This document shows positions 18,179 through 27,526 of a stretch of DNA of 64,000 nt, piece by piece (positions within the stretch are counted from its first letter, which is position 1; each line of letters starts with the position of its first letter). The translations under genes were made by a program, and so were the position numbers. A model generated the notes under the pieces. The model saw nothing but the letters and a program-made list of their open reading frames with translations. It ran no database searches and had not been told where the DNA came from. The stretch covers positions 124,001 through 188,000 of the forward strand of contig NZ_CP046622.1 of assembly GCF_009755665.1 (NCBI RefSeq), read 5' to 3'. The stretch is from Variovorax paradoxus. Its GTDB lineage: Bacteria; Pseudomonadota; Gammaproteobacteria; Burkholderiales; Burkholderiaceae_C.

Positions 18179-19408
18179 TCAGCCGAAGAACCAGTAGCAG
18201 ACCGAGACGGCCGCCACCACGCCCGCCAGCTCGGCCACAAGCGCACAGGCCACGGCATGGCGCGCCCGCTGGATGCCCACGGCGCCGAAGTACACGGCCA
18301 GCACGTAGAAGGTGGTCTCGGTGCTGCCCTGGATGGTGGCGGCCACGAGCGCGGGGAAGCTGTCGACGCCTTGTGTCTTCATGGTTTCGATCAGCATCGC
18401 GCGCGCCGCGCTGCCCGAGAAGGGCTTGACCAGCGCGGTGGGCATGGCGTCGACAAAACGCGAATCCCAGCCGCCCATGTCGACCAGCCAGCGCAGCCCG
18501 CCAAGCACGAAGTCGAGTGCGCCCGAGGCGCGCAGCACGCCCACGGCGCACAGCATTGCGACGAGGTAGGGCAGCAGGTTCTTCGCAATGTCGAAGCCTT
18601 CCTTTGCGCCTTCGACAAAGCATTCATAGACCTTGATGCGGCGAATGGCCCCGGCCAGCAAGAAGACGATGATGATGCCGAACAGCGCGAGGTTGCCCAT
18701 GAGCGACGAGAGCGAAGAAATGGCTGCCGCCGACAGGGTGCCCAACAGCGCCATGAAGCCGCCGAGCAGCAGCGCGCCCGGCACCAGGTAGGCCAGCACC
18801 ACCGGGTCCCACAGCCGCAGGCGCTGCGCCACGGCCACCGAGAGCAGGCCCACCAGCGTCGATGCGCTGGTGGCCAGCAAGATGGGCAGAAACACCATCG
18901 TCGGATCGCCCGCGCCCTGCTGCGCGCGGTACATGAAGATGGTCACCGGCAGCAGCGTGAGCGACGATGCGTTGAGCACCAAAAACAGGATCTGCGCGTT
19001 GGTGGCTGTGACCGGGTCGGGGTTCAGCCGCTGCAGCTCGCGCATGGCCTTGAGGCCGATGGGCGTGGCTGCGTTGTCCAACCCGAGCGCGTTGGCCGCG
19101 AAGTTCATGGTGATGAGCCCCAGCGCCGGATGGCCCGCGGGCACGCCCGGCATCAGCCTGCGGAACAACGGCCCCAGCAGGCGCGCCAGCCAGCCCACCA
19201 GCCCCGCCGCCTCCGCAATGCGCAAGAAGCCGAGCCACAGCGTGAGCGTGCCGAACAGCAGCACCATCACCTCGACCGCGAGCCGCGCCATGGCGAACAG
19301 GCTTTCGACGATGGCCGCAAAAACGGCCGGGTCGCCGCCCACGAGCCAGCGCCCGAGCGCTGCCAGCATCGCCATTCCGAAGAAACCCAGCCACAAGCCG
19401 TTGAGCAC
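18179..19408 (-). CDS. Nucleoside recognition (SpmA/SpmB-like) domain membrane protein
   Basis: 409 residues with about ten membrane helices. It looks like a fusion of the two spore-maturation-like Gate domains. The first half has TLTLWLGFLRIAEAAGLVGWLARLLGPLFRRLMPGVP and MNFAANALGLDNAATPIGLKAM, as in SpmA. The second half has PYLVAMLCAVGVLRASGALDF and IQGSTETTFYVLAVYFGAVG, as in SpmB. In non-sporulating bacteria such fused proteins are inner-membrane transport-like proteins of unknown substrate. It is monocistronic; the next gene diverges from it. Confidence 0.88.
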   Translation of the reverse strand: MLNGLWLGFFGMAMLAALGRWLVGGDPAVFAAIVESLFAMARLAVEVMVLLFGTLTLWLGFLRIAEAAGLVGWLARLLGPLFRRLMPGVPAGHPALGLITMNFAANALGLDNAATPIGLKAMRELQRLNPDPVTATNAQILFLVLNASSLTLLPVTIFMYRAQQGAGDPTMVFLPILLATSASTLVGLLSVAVAQRLRLWDPVVLAYLVPGALLLGGFMALLGTLSAAAISSLSSLMGNLALFGIIIVFLLAGAIRRIKVYECFVEGAKEGFDIAKNLLPYLVAMLCAVGVLRASGALDFVLGGLRWLVDMGGWDSRFVDAMPTALVKPFSGSAARAMLIETMKTQGVDSFPALVAATIQGSTETTFYVLAVYFGAVGIQRARHAVACALVAELAGVVAAVSVCYWFFG

Positions 19409-19482
19409 GCGCGTTCTTTCCCTTTTTTGTGGCGTCGATCATAGGGCTCCGCTGGTGCTCGCCGCGGGCTACAGTGCGGTCC

Positions 19483-21063
19483 ATGACAGCCACTTTGCTG
19501 ATCCGCCGGCTCGCGGCCCTGGTGTGGGTTGCGGTGGCTTCGGCGTGGCTGGTGGGTTGCGCGGGCCTGCCGCCGCCGCAGCCGCGCACGCCGACCGCGG
19601 CCATCACCGACGTGGCCGGCACCGCGCTCGGCCAATTGGTGCGGGCGGGCGCCCCCGAGGCGGCGCCGCAGTCGGGCTTTCGGCTGCTGCCGGAAGCGGC
19701 CTTCGCCTTCGACGCCCGCATTTCGCTGGCGCGGCACGCCGAGAAGTCGCTCGACGTGCAGTACTACCTGATCCAGAACGACGACGTCGGCCTGCTGCTG
19801 CTGCGCGAGTTGCGCGACGCGGCGTCGCGCGGCGTCCGGGTGCGCCTCCTGGTGGACGACCTCTACACGTCGGGCGAAGACGAGGTGTTCGGCACGCTGT
19901 CGGCTTTTCCGAACGTGGAGGTGCGGCTGTTCAACCCGCTGCCATCGCGGGCCGGCTCGCTCGCGCTGCGGCTCCTGCTCTCGATTGCGGACTTCGGCCG
20001 CATCAACCACCGCATGCACAACAAGCTGCTGGTGGCCGACAACAGCTTCGCCGTTTCGGGCGGGCGCAACATTGCCAACGAATACTTCATGCGCGGCACG
20101 GCGGCAAACTTCATCGACATGGACGTGCTCTCCAGCGGGCCGGTGGTGCGCCAGATGTCCGAGGGCTTCGACCGCTACTGGAACAGCGAGCATGCGTGGC
20201 CCATCGAGCGCATTGCGCCGCTGCGCATGACAGTGGACGAGGCGCAGAAGCGCTTCGATGCCATTGCCGCCAAGGCCCAGCCCGACGTGCCGATTCGCCA
20301 GCGCGACGTGATGAACAGGTCGCCGGTGGGCGAGCAGCTCACCACTGGCAAGGTCGATCTGCGCTGGGCACCGTTCACGCTGTTCGTGGACGACCCCGCG
20401 AAGATCACGCGCGCGTCTGTGGCGGCCTATGCGGGCAGCGTGAACGAGGGTGCGCTGGGCGTCATCAATTCAGGCCGGCGCGAGGTCAAGATCGCGTCGC
20501 CGTACTTCATTCCCGGCCCGCGCGGCATGGCCATGATGAAGGCGGCCATCGATCGCGGCGGAAAGATCACCGTGGTGACAAACTCGCTGGGCGCCACCGA
20601 CGAGCCGCTGGCCTATGCGGGCTACGAACGCTACCGCGCCGACATGCTCAAGATCGGTGTCAACATCTATGAGATTGCGCCGATGCTCAGCGCACGTTCG
20701 GCGCACTTCGGCAATTTTGGCCAGTCGATCAGCCGCCTGCACGCCAAGATCGCGGTGATCGACGACCAGCGCTTTTTCATCGGCTCGATGAACCTCGACC
20801 ACCGTTCCGCGGCGGTCAATACCGAGATGGGGCTCGTGATCGACAGCCCCGACCTCGTGGCCGACTACGAAAAGCTCCTGAGCGGCGGGCGCGTGAGCCT
20901 GGGCTACCGGCTGCGGCTCGGCCCCAATGGCCGCCGGGTGCAATGGCTGGAATACGACGATGCCGGGGGCGACATCGTCCACGAGGATGAGCCCGGCGAG
21001 TTTCTCTGGTTGCGCTTCAAGAACTGGCTGCTGCTGCCAATCGTCGGCGAAGAGCTGCTGTAG
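19483..21063 (+). CDS. Phospholipase D family lipoprotein (cardiolipin synthase C-like)
   Basis: 526 residues from the ATG at 19483. The N-terminus is a lipoprotein signal ending in a VGCAG lipobox. Two HKD motifs are present: H-N-K-LLVADNSFAVSGGRN near residue 177 and HAKIAVIDDQRFFIGSMN near 419, so it should catalyse phosphatidyl transfer or hydrolysis at the membrane, similar to ClsC-type cardiolipin synthases. A TACAGT hexamer ends only a few bases before the ATG, so transcripts could be leaderless; an in-frame ATG 54 bp upstream is less likely. Lipidation would place the enzyme in the periplasm. Confidence 0.9.
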   Translation: MTATLLIRRLAALVWVAVASAWLVGCAGLPPPQPRTPTAAITDVAGTALGQLVRAGAPEAAPQSGFRLLPEAAFAFDARISLARHAEKSLDVQYYLIQNDDVGLLLLRELRDAASRGVRVRLLVDDLYTSGEDEVFGTLSAFPNVEVRLFNPLPSRAGSLALRLLLSIADFGRINHRMHNKLLVADNSFAVSGGRNIANEYFMRGTAANFIDMDVLSSGPVVRQMSEGFDRYWNSEHAWPIERIAPLRMTVDEAQKRFDAIAAKAQPDVPIRQRDVMNRSPVGEQLTTGKVDLRWAPFTLFVDDPAKITRASVAAYAGSVNEGALGVINSGRREVKIASPYFIPGPRGMAMMKAAIDRGGKITVVTNSLGATDEPLAYAGYERYRADMLKIGVNIYEIAPMLSARSAHFGNFGQSISRLHAKIAVIDDQRFFIGSMNLDHRSAAVNTEMGLVIDSPDLVADYEKLLSGGRVSLGYRLRLGPNGRRVQWLEYDDAGGDIVHEDEPGEFLWLRFKNWLLLPIVGEELL

Positions 21064-21070
21064 CCCGTGC

Positions 21071-21877
21071 TCAGCCCACTTCGATCAGCAGGTCGGGCCG
21101 AAAACCTTCCTGTTCGCCCTTGCCCTTGTAGCCGAGCGGGTTGGCGACCACCCGGCAGCCGTCCTTCACATAGTCGAACGGGCAGTGCAGATGGCCGTGC
21201 AGCCACAGCTGGGCGCGGGGAAGCAGCGCATCGAGCGAATTGCAGAAGCCCGCAGTGCCGGGCGTGAGGCCGTAGCGCGGGTCGGCGCTGGCAAGGCTCG
21301 GCGCGAAATGCGTGATGGCCACCGTGGTGCCGTCGAAAGGCTCGGCCAGCGCCTGTTCGAGCCAGGTTTGGCACAGCAGCGCCTGCTCGCGCATCGCACC
21401 GGCCATGAACGGCTGGCCGCTGCGCACCGTGGCGGCCTTTTCCAGGTAGAAGTCGGCGGCACGCATCGCCTTGCCGCGCTTCTTGAGTGCGTCCGCAAGG
21501 CCGTCGGTGGGTTCCACCAGCGCATCGAAGTCGGCCCAGAGCGTGGTGCCGATGAAGCGGATGCCGCCGATGACGGCCGTCTCGCGCTCCAGCCACAGGA
21601 TGTCGAGTTCCGCGCAGAGGGCGCGCAGGCGCTCGTGGGTCGCGTCGAAATCGGTGTTGTCGTACTCGTGGTTGCCGGGCACGTAGATCACGGGCACGGG
21701 CCAGCCGTTGCGGGGCGAAAAGCGGCCAAGGCCGAAGTCGGTTTCCGTCAGGCGGGAGCCTTCCTGGTACGAGCCGATGTCGCCTGCCAACACCAGCATG
21801 TCTGCGCCGGGCACCGGCTCGGCTTGGAAACGGGGGTGGGACTCCAGGTGCAGGTCGGAGAGCAGTTGCAGCTTCAT
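21071..21877 (-). CDS. Calcineurin-like metallophosphoesterase
   Basis: 268 residues from the ATG at 21877. Metal-binding motifs are visible in order: LLSDLHLE (D-x-H), VLAGDIGS (GD), VPGNHEYD (GNHE), THFAP (H) and WLHGHLHCPFDY (GHxH). This is a complete binuclear metallophosphoesterase core, probably acting on a phosphodiester or nucleotide in the cytoplasm; the natural substrate is unknown. An upstream in-frame ATG at 21982 would extend it across the promoter motif of the divergent small gene, so the shorter start is preferred. It converges on the phospholipase gene with a 7 bp gap. Confidence 0.88.
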   Translation of the reverse strand: MKLQLLSDLHLESHPRFQAEPVPGADMLVLAGDIGSYQEGSRLTETDFGLGRFSPRNGWPVPVIYVPGNHEYDNTDFDATHERLRALCAELDILWLERETAVIGGIRFIGTTLWADFDALVEPTDGLADALKKRGKAMRAADFYLEKAATVRSGQPFMAGAMREQALLCQTWLEQALAEPFDGTTVAITHFAPSLASADPRYGLTPGTAGFCNSLDALLPRAQLWLHGHLHCPFDYVKDGCRVVANPLGYKGKGEQEGFRPDLLIEVG

Positions 21878-21947
21878 CGTGCTCAGTCTAGGGCAGGCCT
21901 TTGGGAATGAGCCCATGCATAAAGCGCATGAAGTGGGGCTTTCAATA

Positions 21948-21963
21948 TTAGGGATAACCCCTA
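21948..21963. promoter_or_regulatory. TAGGG-CCCTA palindrome before the 57-residue gene
   Basis: TTAGGGATAACCCCTA, 49 bp before the ATG at 22012. A sister motif with the same symmetry and almost identical distance to the start lies at 23226-23240 on the other side of the LysR gene. This suggests a shared operator or a specific promoter element for both small genes. Confidence 0.5.
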
Positions 21964-22011
21964 TTCTTGGAACATCAACCACTCCAGCGCAGCCAAGAGC
22001 AGCGCACTGTC

Positions 22012-22185
22012 ATGTTCAGCCTCATTGCCCAAGTGGCCCGTTTCTTCCGTTCTTCCAATGGCAGCGCCTCGGTCAGTCACGCCGCCGCGCTGATGGAAAG
22101 CGCCGATGCCCGTGCCGGCCTCGACGCCCACCAGGCGCAGGAACTGCGTGTTGCAGCCAGCGCCTGGCTCTCCGTCATTCGCTAA
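22012..22185 (+). CDS. Small hypothetical protein, 57 residues
   Basis: Encodes MFSLIAQVARFFRSS followed by a SHAAALMESADARAGLDAHQAQELRVAASAWLSVIR helix pair. It is predicted to be an amphipathic, mostly helical small protein without a clear membrane anchor. Support for a real gene comes from the TAGGG palindrome 49 bp upstream, matching the one before the 23288 gene, and from its placement tail-to-tail with a LysR gene with only 14 bp between stops. An in-frame ATG 45 bp upstream is possible but would start inside the leader. Function unknown. Confidence 0.6.
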   Translation: MFSLIAQVARFFRSSNGSASVSHAAALMESADARAGLDAHQAQELRVAASAWLSVIR

Positions 22186-22199
22186 AAAACCCGCGGGGG

Positions 22200-23180
22200 T
22201 CATCCGGGCACCTTCTGCCCGAGGATCGAATCCGCAAAAGCCGCCGCGGCGGAGCGCAACAGCGCGGTGCGCAGCCATTCGTGCGAATGCAGGTGCTGTG
22301 CGCGCCGGTGCCAGATGGCGTCGACGTGCACCATCGGCTGGTCGAAGGGCAGGTCGCGCAGCACCAGCTGGTCGTCGATGCCTGTCACGGTCACAAAATG
22401 CCGCGGCAGCACCGTGAGCAGGTCTGAATTGGCGACGACGCGCCCCGCCGTGAAAAACTGGTTCACGGTCACGACGATGCGCCGCTCCCGTCCCAGGGCG
22501 CCGAGCGTCTGGTCGATAAAGCCATATGGCCGGCCCGAAAAGCTCACCAAGAGGTGCCGCGCGGCGCAGTAATCATCGAGCGTAAGGGGTGCATCCGCCA
22601 GCGGATGGCCGCGGCGCATCACGCACACATACTGGCCCAGGTAGAGCCGCTGGGTTTCGAACGCCACCCCGACGCCCGATTGCCCGCGCGCCGCCAGGCT
22701 GGCGATCACGGCCGGAAAGTAGCCGATCGCCATGTCGACTTCTTCCTGCTCGAGCATGCGCCGTGGATCACGAGTCGTAAGCGGCAGAACGCGTAGCGAG
22801 ATAGCGGGCGCTTCCTTCTCCACGATTTGCACCAGCCCGGGAATGAGCTCGGCGGCAGTGGCATCGGCCATGGCCAAGAGGAAGGTGGTGTCCGCGGTGG
22901 CGGCATCGAACTCGCCCGGCGCCAGGGTGTGCTGCAGCTGCCGCAGCGCCTCCCGCACGGTGGGCCAGAGCGCCAGCGCACGCGGCGTGGGCTCCACGCC
23001 TGCCCCGGCCCGGTTCACCAGTTCGTCGCCAAGCACGTCGCGCAGGCGGCGCAGCGCATTGCTCACCGCGGGCTGGGTGATCGAGAGGTTGCGCGCCGCC
23101 CGGGTCAGGTTGCGCTCCGCCATGACCTCGTCGAAGACGCGCAGGAGGTTGAGGTCGAGTGTGCGAAAGTTGACGTCCAT
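22200..23180 (-). CDS. LysR-type transcriptional regulator (NodD/NahR-like group)
   Basis: 326 residues. The N-terminus LDLNLLRVFDEVMAERNLTRAARNLSITQPAVSNALRRLRDVLGDELVNR is the winged helix-turn-helix of the NodD/NahR/LeuO-like subgroup, and a LysR substrate-binding domain follows from about residue 95. It is divergent from the 23288 membrane gene and converges on the 57-residue gene. Both neighbours carry the same palindrome at the same distance, so it is a reasonable candidate to control both, but no effector can be predicted. Confidence 0.9.
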   Translation of the reverse strand: MDVNFRTLDLNLLRVFDEVMAERNLTRAARNLSITQPAVSNALRRLRDVLGDELVNRAGAGVEPTPRALALWPTVREALRQLQHTLAPGEFDAATADTTFLLAMADATAAELIPGLVQIVEKEAPAISLRVLPLTTRDPRRMLEQEEVDMAIGYFPAVIASLAARGQSGVGVAFETQRLYLGQYVCVMRRGHPLADAPLTLDDYCAARHLLVSFSGRPYGFIDQTLGALGRERRIVVTVNQFFTAGRVVANSDLLTVLPRHFVTVTGIDDQLVLRDLPFDQPMVHVDAIWHRRAQHLHSHEWLRTALLRSAAAAFADSILGQKVPG

Positions 23181-23225
23181 CAGTGTTGTGAATGATAAAC
23201 ATCAGAAAGATAAAGTGGCGTAACA

Positions 23226-23240
23226 CTAGGGCAAACCCTA
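23226..23240. promoter_or_regulatory. TAGGG-CCCTA palindrome before the 183-residue membrane gene
   Basis: CTAGGGCAAACCCTA, followed by ATAT, 48 bp before the ATG at 23288. It matches 21948-21963 in core, symmetry and distance to the start codon. The region also separates this gene from the divergent LysR gene. Confidence 0.5.
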
Positions 23241-23287
23241 ATATCTACCCCATCGGCATCAGCCACTTATCCCTGGAGGGATTCATC

Positions 23288-23839
23288 ATGACCAGCTTTG
23301 TCCACGTTGACCAACCCACTTCCCATCCCGGCGTGCAGCGCGCCGAGATTCTTTTCGGCCAGATCAAGGCCGCCCGCGCCGGCGCGAACGGTTCGCGTCC
23401 GCTGATCGCCCTGCTCGTCGTCGCCGTGATCGCGGCGGTGCTGGTGGTGGGCGACAAGCTCGTTTCCACCTGGGACGAAGGCGCTCTGCTCGCCGCCTGG
23501 GCCGTGCTCTGCGGCGCCGTCTTCGCCGGCATCGCGCTGTTTGCCAGCTCGCTGCGCGCCCCGGCCTCCAAGGTTGCAGGCCTGTGGAACGCAGCAGCCA
23601 AGCGCCGTGCGGCCAACCGCGCCGACGCCCGGTTTCTTGCCACCGCGCACAGCGACCCGCGCGTGATGCAGGAACTGCAAGCCGCCGTGTGGCGCCAGCA
23701 GTCGGAAGGCAAGGCTTCCACCGCCGTTGTTGCCAAGGTTGACGCAGTTGCCCGCAAGGCTGCGCGTGCCAGCAACGACGCCCGCATGCCGACGCTCTAC
23801 GAAGCCATGCGCCGCATGAACAGCTCGCGCTACTACTGA
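23288..23839 (+). CDS. Hypothetical membrane protein, 183 residues
   Basis: The ATG at 23288 is preceded by GGAGGGA at good spacing. The protein has a ~40-residue polar N-terminus, two membrane helices (PLIALLVVAVIAAVLVVGDKL and ALLAAWAVLCGAVFAGIALFA) and a long basic cytoplasmic tail rich in Ala, Arg and Lys that ends MRRMNSSRYY. I do not recognise a family. It diverges from a LysR regulator, carries the TAGGG palindrome upstream and is closed by a strong terminator at 23868-23897, so it is a single-gene unit. Confidence 0.75.
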   Translation: MTSFVHVDQPTSHPGVQRAEILFGQIKAARAGANGSRPLIALLVVAVIAAVLVVGDKLVSTWDEGALLAAWAVLCGAVFAGIALFASSLRAPASKVAGLWNAAAKRRAANRADARFLATAHSDPRVMQELQAAVWRQQSEGKASTAVVAKVDAVARKAARASNDARMPTLYEAMRRMNSSRYY

Positions 23840-23867
23840 TCCTTCGATCGCTTCGCTAGCCGAGTCA

Positions 23868-23897
23868 TGAAAAAGCCGCCCTAGGGCGGCTTTTTTC
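23868..23897. terminator. Bidirectional Rho-independent terminator
   Basis: A-run, then GCCGCC-CTAG-GGCGGC hairpin, then a run of six T. It lies between the converging 23288 membrane gene and pckG and can serve both strands. Confidence 0.9.
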
Positions 23898-23930
23898 GTT
23901 GGTGCGGCTCGCGCCGCACAGTGGCAAGCG

Positions 23931-25799
23931 TCAGGCTGCCAGGCGTTGCTCGATGGCTGCCTTGGTTTCCGGCAGTTCCTTCGGCAGGTGATGCGCCAGC
24001 TGCTCGAACAGCTCGGCGTGCAGCTTCAGCTCGGCCTGCCACGCGGCCTTGTCGATGTTGGTGACGGTGGCGTACTGCTCGGCGCTGAAATCCAGGCCGG
24101 TCCAGTTGAGGTCTTCGTAGCGCGGGCTCACGCCGAAGACATGGTCCACGCCCTCGGCCTTGCCTTCGATGCGGTCGATGATCCACTTGAGCACGCGCAT
24201 GTTCTCGCCGTAGCCCGGCCACACGAACTTGCCGTCCGGGCCCTTGCGGAACCAGTTGGTCGTGTAGATCTTCGGCTGCTTGGCGCCCGATGCTTCCAGC
24301 TTCTTGCCCAGGTCGAGCCAGTGCTGGAAATAGTCGCTCATGTTGTAGCCCATGAAGGCCAGCATGGCGAAGGGGTCGCGGCGCACCACGCCCACCTGGC
24401 CGACGATGGCGGCTGTGGTTTCGGAGCCCATGGTGGCGGCCATGTAGACGCCTTCGGTCCAGTTGCGGCCTTCGGTCACCAGCGGTACCGTGGTCGAGCG
24501 GCGGCCGCCGAAGATGAAAGCGTCGATCGGCACGCCGGCCGGATCGTCCCAGGCCGGGTCGAGCGCCGGGTTGTTGGTGGCGGCCACCGTGAAGCGCGAG
24601 TTCGGGTGCGCGGCCTTGGCGCCGGTTTCCTTCGCGATTTGCGGCGTCCAGTCCTTGCCCTGCCAGTCGATCAGGTGCTCGGGCAGCTTCTTGCCGGGCA
24701 CGTCGTCTTCCAGGCCTTCCCACCACACGTCGCCGTCGTCGGTGAGCGCCACGTTGGTGAAGATCACGTCGCGGTCCAGGCTCTTCAGGCAGTTGGGGTT
24801 GGTCTTGAGGTTGGTGCCCGGGGCCACGCCGAAGTAGCCCGCCTCGGGGTTGATGGCGTACATGCGGCCGTCCTTGCCGGGCTTGATCCAGGCAATGTCG
24901 TCGCCGATGGTCGTCACTTGCCAGCCGTCGAAGCCGGCCGGGGGCACCAGCATCGAGAAGTTGGTCTTGCCACAGGCCGACGGGAACGCGGCGGCCACGT
25001 GGTACTTCTTGCCCTGCGGCGAGGTCACGCCCAGGATGAGCATGTGTTCGGCCAGCCAGCCCTCGTCGCGGCCCATGGTGGAGGCGATGCGCAGCGCAAA
25101 GCACTTCTTGCCCAGCAGCGCGTTGCCGCCGTATCCCGAGCCGTAGCTCCAGATCTCGCGGGTCTCGGGGTAGTGAACGATGTACTTCGTCTTGTTGCAG
25201 GGCCAGGTCACGTCCTTCTGGCCGGGCTCGAGGGGCGCGCCCACCGTGTGCACGCAGGGCACGAACTCGCCGTCGGCGCCGAGCACTTCGTACACGGCCT
25301 TGCCCATGCGGGTCATGATCTTCATGTTGACCGCCACGTAAGGCGAGTCGGAAAGCTCGATGCCGATGTGCGCAATGGGAGAGCCGAGGGGGCCCATGCT
25401 GAAAGGCACCACGTACATCGTGCGGCCCTTCATGCAGCCGTCGAACAGCGGCTGCAGCGTGGTGCGCATCTCGGCGGGGGCCATCCAGTTGTTGGTGGGG
25501 CCGGCGTCTTCCTTCTTTTCGGAGCAGATGAAGGTGCGGTCTTCAACGCGCGCCACGTCGCTCGGGTCGGAAGCCGCGAGGAAGGAGTTGGGCCGCTTGG
25601 CCGGGTTGAGCTTCTTGAAGGTACCCGCGTCGACCAGTTTCTGGCAAAGGCGGTCGTACTCTTCCTTGCTGCCGTCGCACCAGTAGACGGCCTCGGGTTT
25701 GCAAAGCGCGGCCATATCGGCCACCCAGGCAATCAGTTTTGCGTTCTTGACGTATGAGGGTGCCTGAATGGCAAGGCCCTGCATCGTGGGTGCGTTCAT
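23931..25799 (-). CDS. pckG: Phosphoenolpyruvate carboxykinase (GTP)
   Basis: 622 residues, normal for the GTP-dependent enzyme. It interconverts oxaloacetate and PEP with GTP in gluconeogenesis. Motifs include [19 protein letters not shown], the P-loop [13 protein letters not shown] (kinase-1a), GDDIAWIK (kinase-2) and [12 protein letters not shown]. The start at 25799 (MNAPTMQGL) has AGGAG at ideal spacing; an in-frame upstream ATG at 25916 does not. The long leader (25800-25944) holds no other gene. It converges on a terminator shared with the membrane protein gene. Confidence 0.97.
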   Translation of the reverse strand: MNAPTMQGLAIQAPSYVKNAKLIAWVADMAALCKPEAVYWCDGSKEEYDRLCQKLVDAGTFKKLNPAKRPNSFLAASDPSDVARVEDRTFICSEKKEDAGPTNNWMAPAEMRTTLQPLFDGCMKGRTMYVVPFSMGPLGSPIAHIGIELSDSPYVAVNMKIMTRMGKAVYEVLGADGEFVPCVHTVGAPLEPGQKDVTWPCNKTKYIVHYPETREIWSYGSGYGGNALLGKKCFALRIASTMGRDEGWLAEHMLILGVTSPQGKKYHVAAAFPSACGKTNFSMLVPPAGFDGWQVTTIGDDIAWIKPGKDGRMYAINPEAGYFGVAPGTNLKTNPNCLKSLDRDVIFTNVALTDDGDVWWEGLEDDVPGKKLPEHLIDWQGKDWTPQIAKETGAKAAHPNSRFTVAATNNPALDPAWDDPAGVPIDAFIFGGRRSTTVPLVTEGRNWTEGVYMAATMGSETTAAIVGQVGVVRRDPFAMLAFMGYNMSDYFQHWLDLGKKLEASGAKQPKIYTTNWFRKGPDGKFVWPGYGENMRVLKWIIDRIEGKAEGVDHVFGVSPRYEDLNWTGLDFSAEQYATVTNIDKAAWQAELKLHAELFEQLAHHLPKELPETKAAIEQRLAA

Positions 25800-25944
25800 C
25801 GGAAATCTCCTAAGTTGAAAAATCGTCTTTCCGAACGGGACGCCGCGCCATCGAGGCACGGAGGTCCGTTTGAGAAAACGTTTCGCGTTGGGAGACTGCG
25901 TCAACGCGGGCCGCAAAGCCCGCGGACGAAGACGCTAATGCCTG

Positions 25945-26097
25945 TCAGGCCAAATAGACAGCAATGGATGCAAGCAAAAGCATCAGCACGCCGCCGGCCA
26001 ATGGCAGGACGAGCGGCATCAGGTGCACGACCGATTCGACGGCGTCTTTTTCAACGGCGGCCGCGTGGTGCGGCTCGACGGGCGTAGGGTTGGACAT
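25945..26097 (-). CDS. Small single-span membrane protein, 50 residues
   Basis: A minus-strand frame from the ATG at 26097 to TGA at 25945 encodes MSNPTPVEPHHAAAVEK, then a continuous hydrophobic segment (LMPLVLPLAGGVLMLLLA) that would span the inner membrane, ending SIAVYLA. Support for a real gene: an AGGTAC just upstream of the ATG, a TAAAAT hexamer (26136-26141, minus strand) at promoter distance, and a typical small-membrane-protein design of polar N-terminus plus one helix. It sits alone between ilvA and pckG on the same strand. Function unknown. Confidence 0.65.
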   Translation of the reverse strand: MSNPTPVEPHHAAAVEKDAVESVVHLMPLVLPLAGGVLMLLLASIAVYLA

Positions 26098-26186
26098 TGA
26101 AAGTACCTCGAATACACAAATACAAAACTGCGGGCATTTTACCGATGGGCCCGGGCCCGGCGGTCTAGGGGCTTGCCAGGGCCCCT

Positions 26187-27419
26187 TCAGTGCTGCTCTT
26201 CGGCCTCGAAGCCCGCGTCATGCAGCGCGCCCAGCACGCTGGCCAGATGCGCCCGTCCGCGGGTCTGCAGCACCAGTTCGATATCGACATTCTGCGCTGC
26301 CAGCATGGTAAACGCCCGTTGATGATGAACCTCATCGACGTTAGCGCCCGCTTCCGCTACAGTGGCCGTGATCTGGGCCAATGAGCCCGGCACATCGCGT
26401 GCGCTCACCCGCACGCGCGCCAGCCGGCCGGCCCGGACCATGCCGCGTTCGATGATGGCGGCAAGCAGCAGCGGATCGATGTTTCCGCCCGAAAGCACCA
26501 GCCCCACGCGCTTGCCCCTGAAGCGCTCCGGGTGCCGAATCAGCGCCGCAAGGCCTGCCGCGCCGGCCCCTTCGACCAGGGTTTTCTCGATTTCGAGCAG
26601 CATCAGCACGCCTTGCTCGATGTCGCCTTCGTCGACCAGCAGCAGGTCGTCCACATGCTTGGCGATGATCTCGCGCGTGAGCACGCCGGGCGTGCCGACC
26701 GCAATGCCTTCCGCGATGGTGCTCTTGCCCTGCAGGTGCTGCGTGCCCTTCACGGCATTCACCATGCCCGGAAAGCGCGTGGTCTGCACGCCGACGATCT
26801 CGATGCCGGGCCGGCGGTCGCGCGCCGCAACGGCCATGCCGGCAATCAGCCCGCCGCCGCCGACCGACACCACCAGCGCGTCGAGATCGGGCACCACGTC
26901 GAGCATTTCGAGCGCCACCGTTCCCTGGCCCGCGATGATGGCCTCGTCGTCATAGGGATGTACGAAGGTCAGCCCTTCGCGCCCGGCCAGTTCCAGCGCA
27001 TGCGCGCGCGCCGCGTCCAGCGTGTCGCCATGCAGCACCACTTCGGCGCCAAAGCCGCGCGTGCGTTCTATCTTTACGCCGGGCGTGAACCGCGGCATCA
27101 CGATGAGCGCGCGAAGGCCGAGCCGCTGCGCGTGATAGGCCACACCCTGTGCATGGTTGCCGGCGGACATGGCGATCACGCCGCGCGCGGTTTCCTTGCC
27201 CTCGCCCTCGGGTCCGTTCTCCGAAAGATCGACCAGCTTGTTGCACGCCCCGCGTTCCTTGAACGAGGATGTGAACTGCAGGTTCTCGAACTTCAGGTAG
27301 ACCTGCGCGCCCACGATCTCCGAGAGCGTGCGCGACTCGACGCAGGGCGTATTGAGCACCTGACCCTGCAGACGCGCCGCGGCGCGCCGGATTTCTTCGA
27401 TTCCGACCATGGCGGGCAT
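26187..27419 (-). CDS. ilvA: Threonine ammonia-lyase with ACT domain
   Basis: 410 residues from the ATG at 27419 (407 if the ATG at 27410 is used). The PLP Lys is in SSFKERGACNK near residue 54, with SAGNHAQGVAYHA and the glycine loop VSVGGGGLIAGM after it. An ACT-like regulatory domain starts near residue 330 (RVRVSARDVPGSLAQITATVAEAGANVDEVHHQR). It deaminates threonine to 2-oxobutanoate. The single short ACT domain resembles the ~400-residue type often annotated TdcB/IlvA, rather than the ~510-residue E. coli IlvA with two ACT-like repeats. It diverges from the AAA+ gene with a 107 bp gap. Confidence 0.92.
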   Translation of the reverse strand: MPAMVGIEEIRRAAARLQGQVLNTPCVESRTLSEIVGAQVYLKFENLQFTSSFKERGACNKLVDLSENGPEGEGKETARGVIAMSAGNHAQGVAYHAQRLGLRALIVMPRFTPGVKIERTRGFGAEVVLHGDTLDAARAHALELAGREGLTFVHPYDDEAIIAGQGTVALEMLDVVPDLDALVVSVGGGGLIAGMAVAARDRRPGIEIVGVQTTRFPGMVNAVKGTQHLQGKSTIAEGIAVGTPGVLTREIIAKHVDDLLLVDEGDIEQGVLMLLEIEKTLVEGAGAAGLAALIRHPERFRGKRVGLVLSGGNIDPLLLAAIIERGMVRAGRLARVRVSARDVPGSLAQITATVAEAGANVDEVHHQRAFTMLAAQNVDIELVLQTRGRAHLASVLGALHDAGFEAEEQH

Positions 27420-27526
27420 TGTGGCTGGAATCGCACCATCAGGGTTTTTACCGTTCCGGCGTCTTCCCCAAGCTAAAAGTCTGCGTTATGGTCGCTCCAA
27501 GAAGTTCCTCGTCTGGAGGTTGTCCG

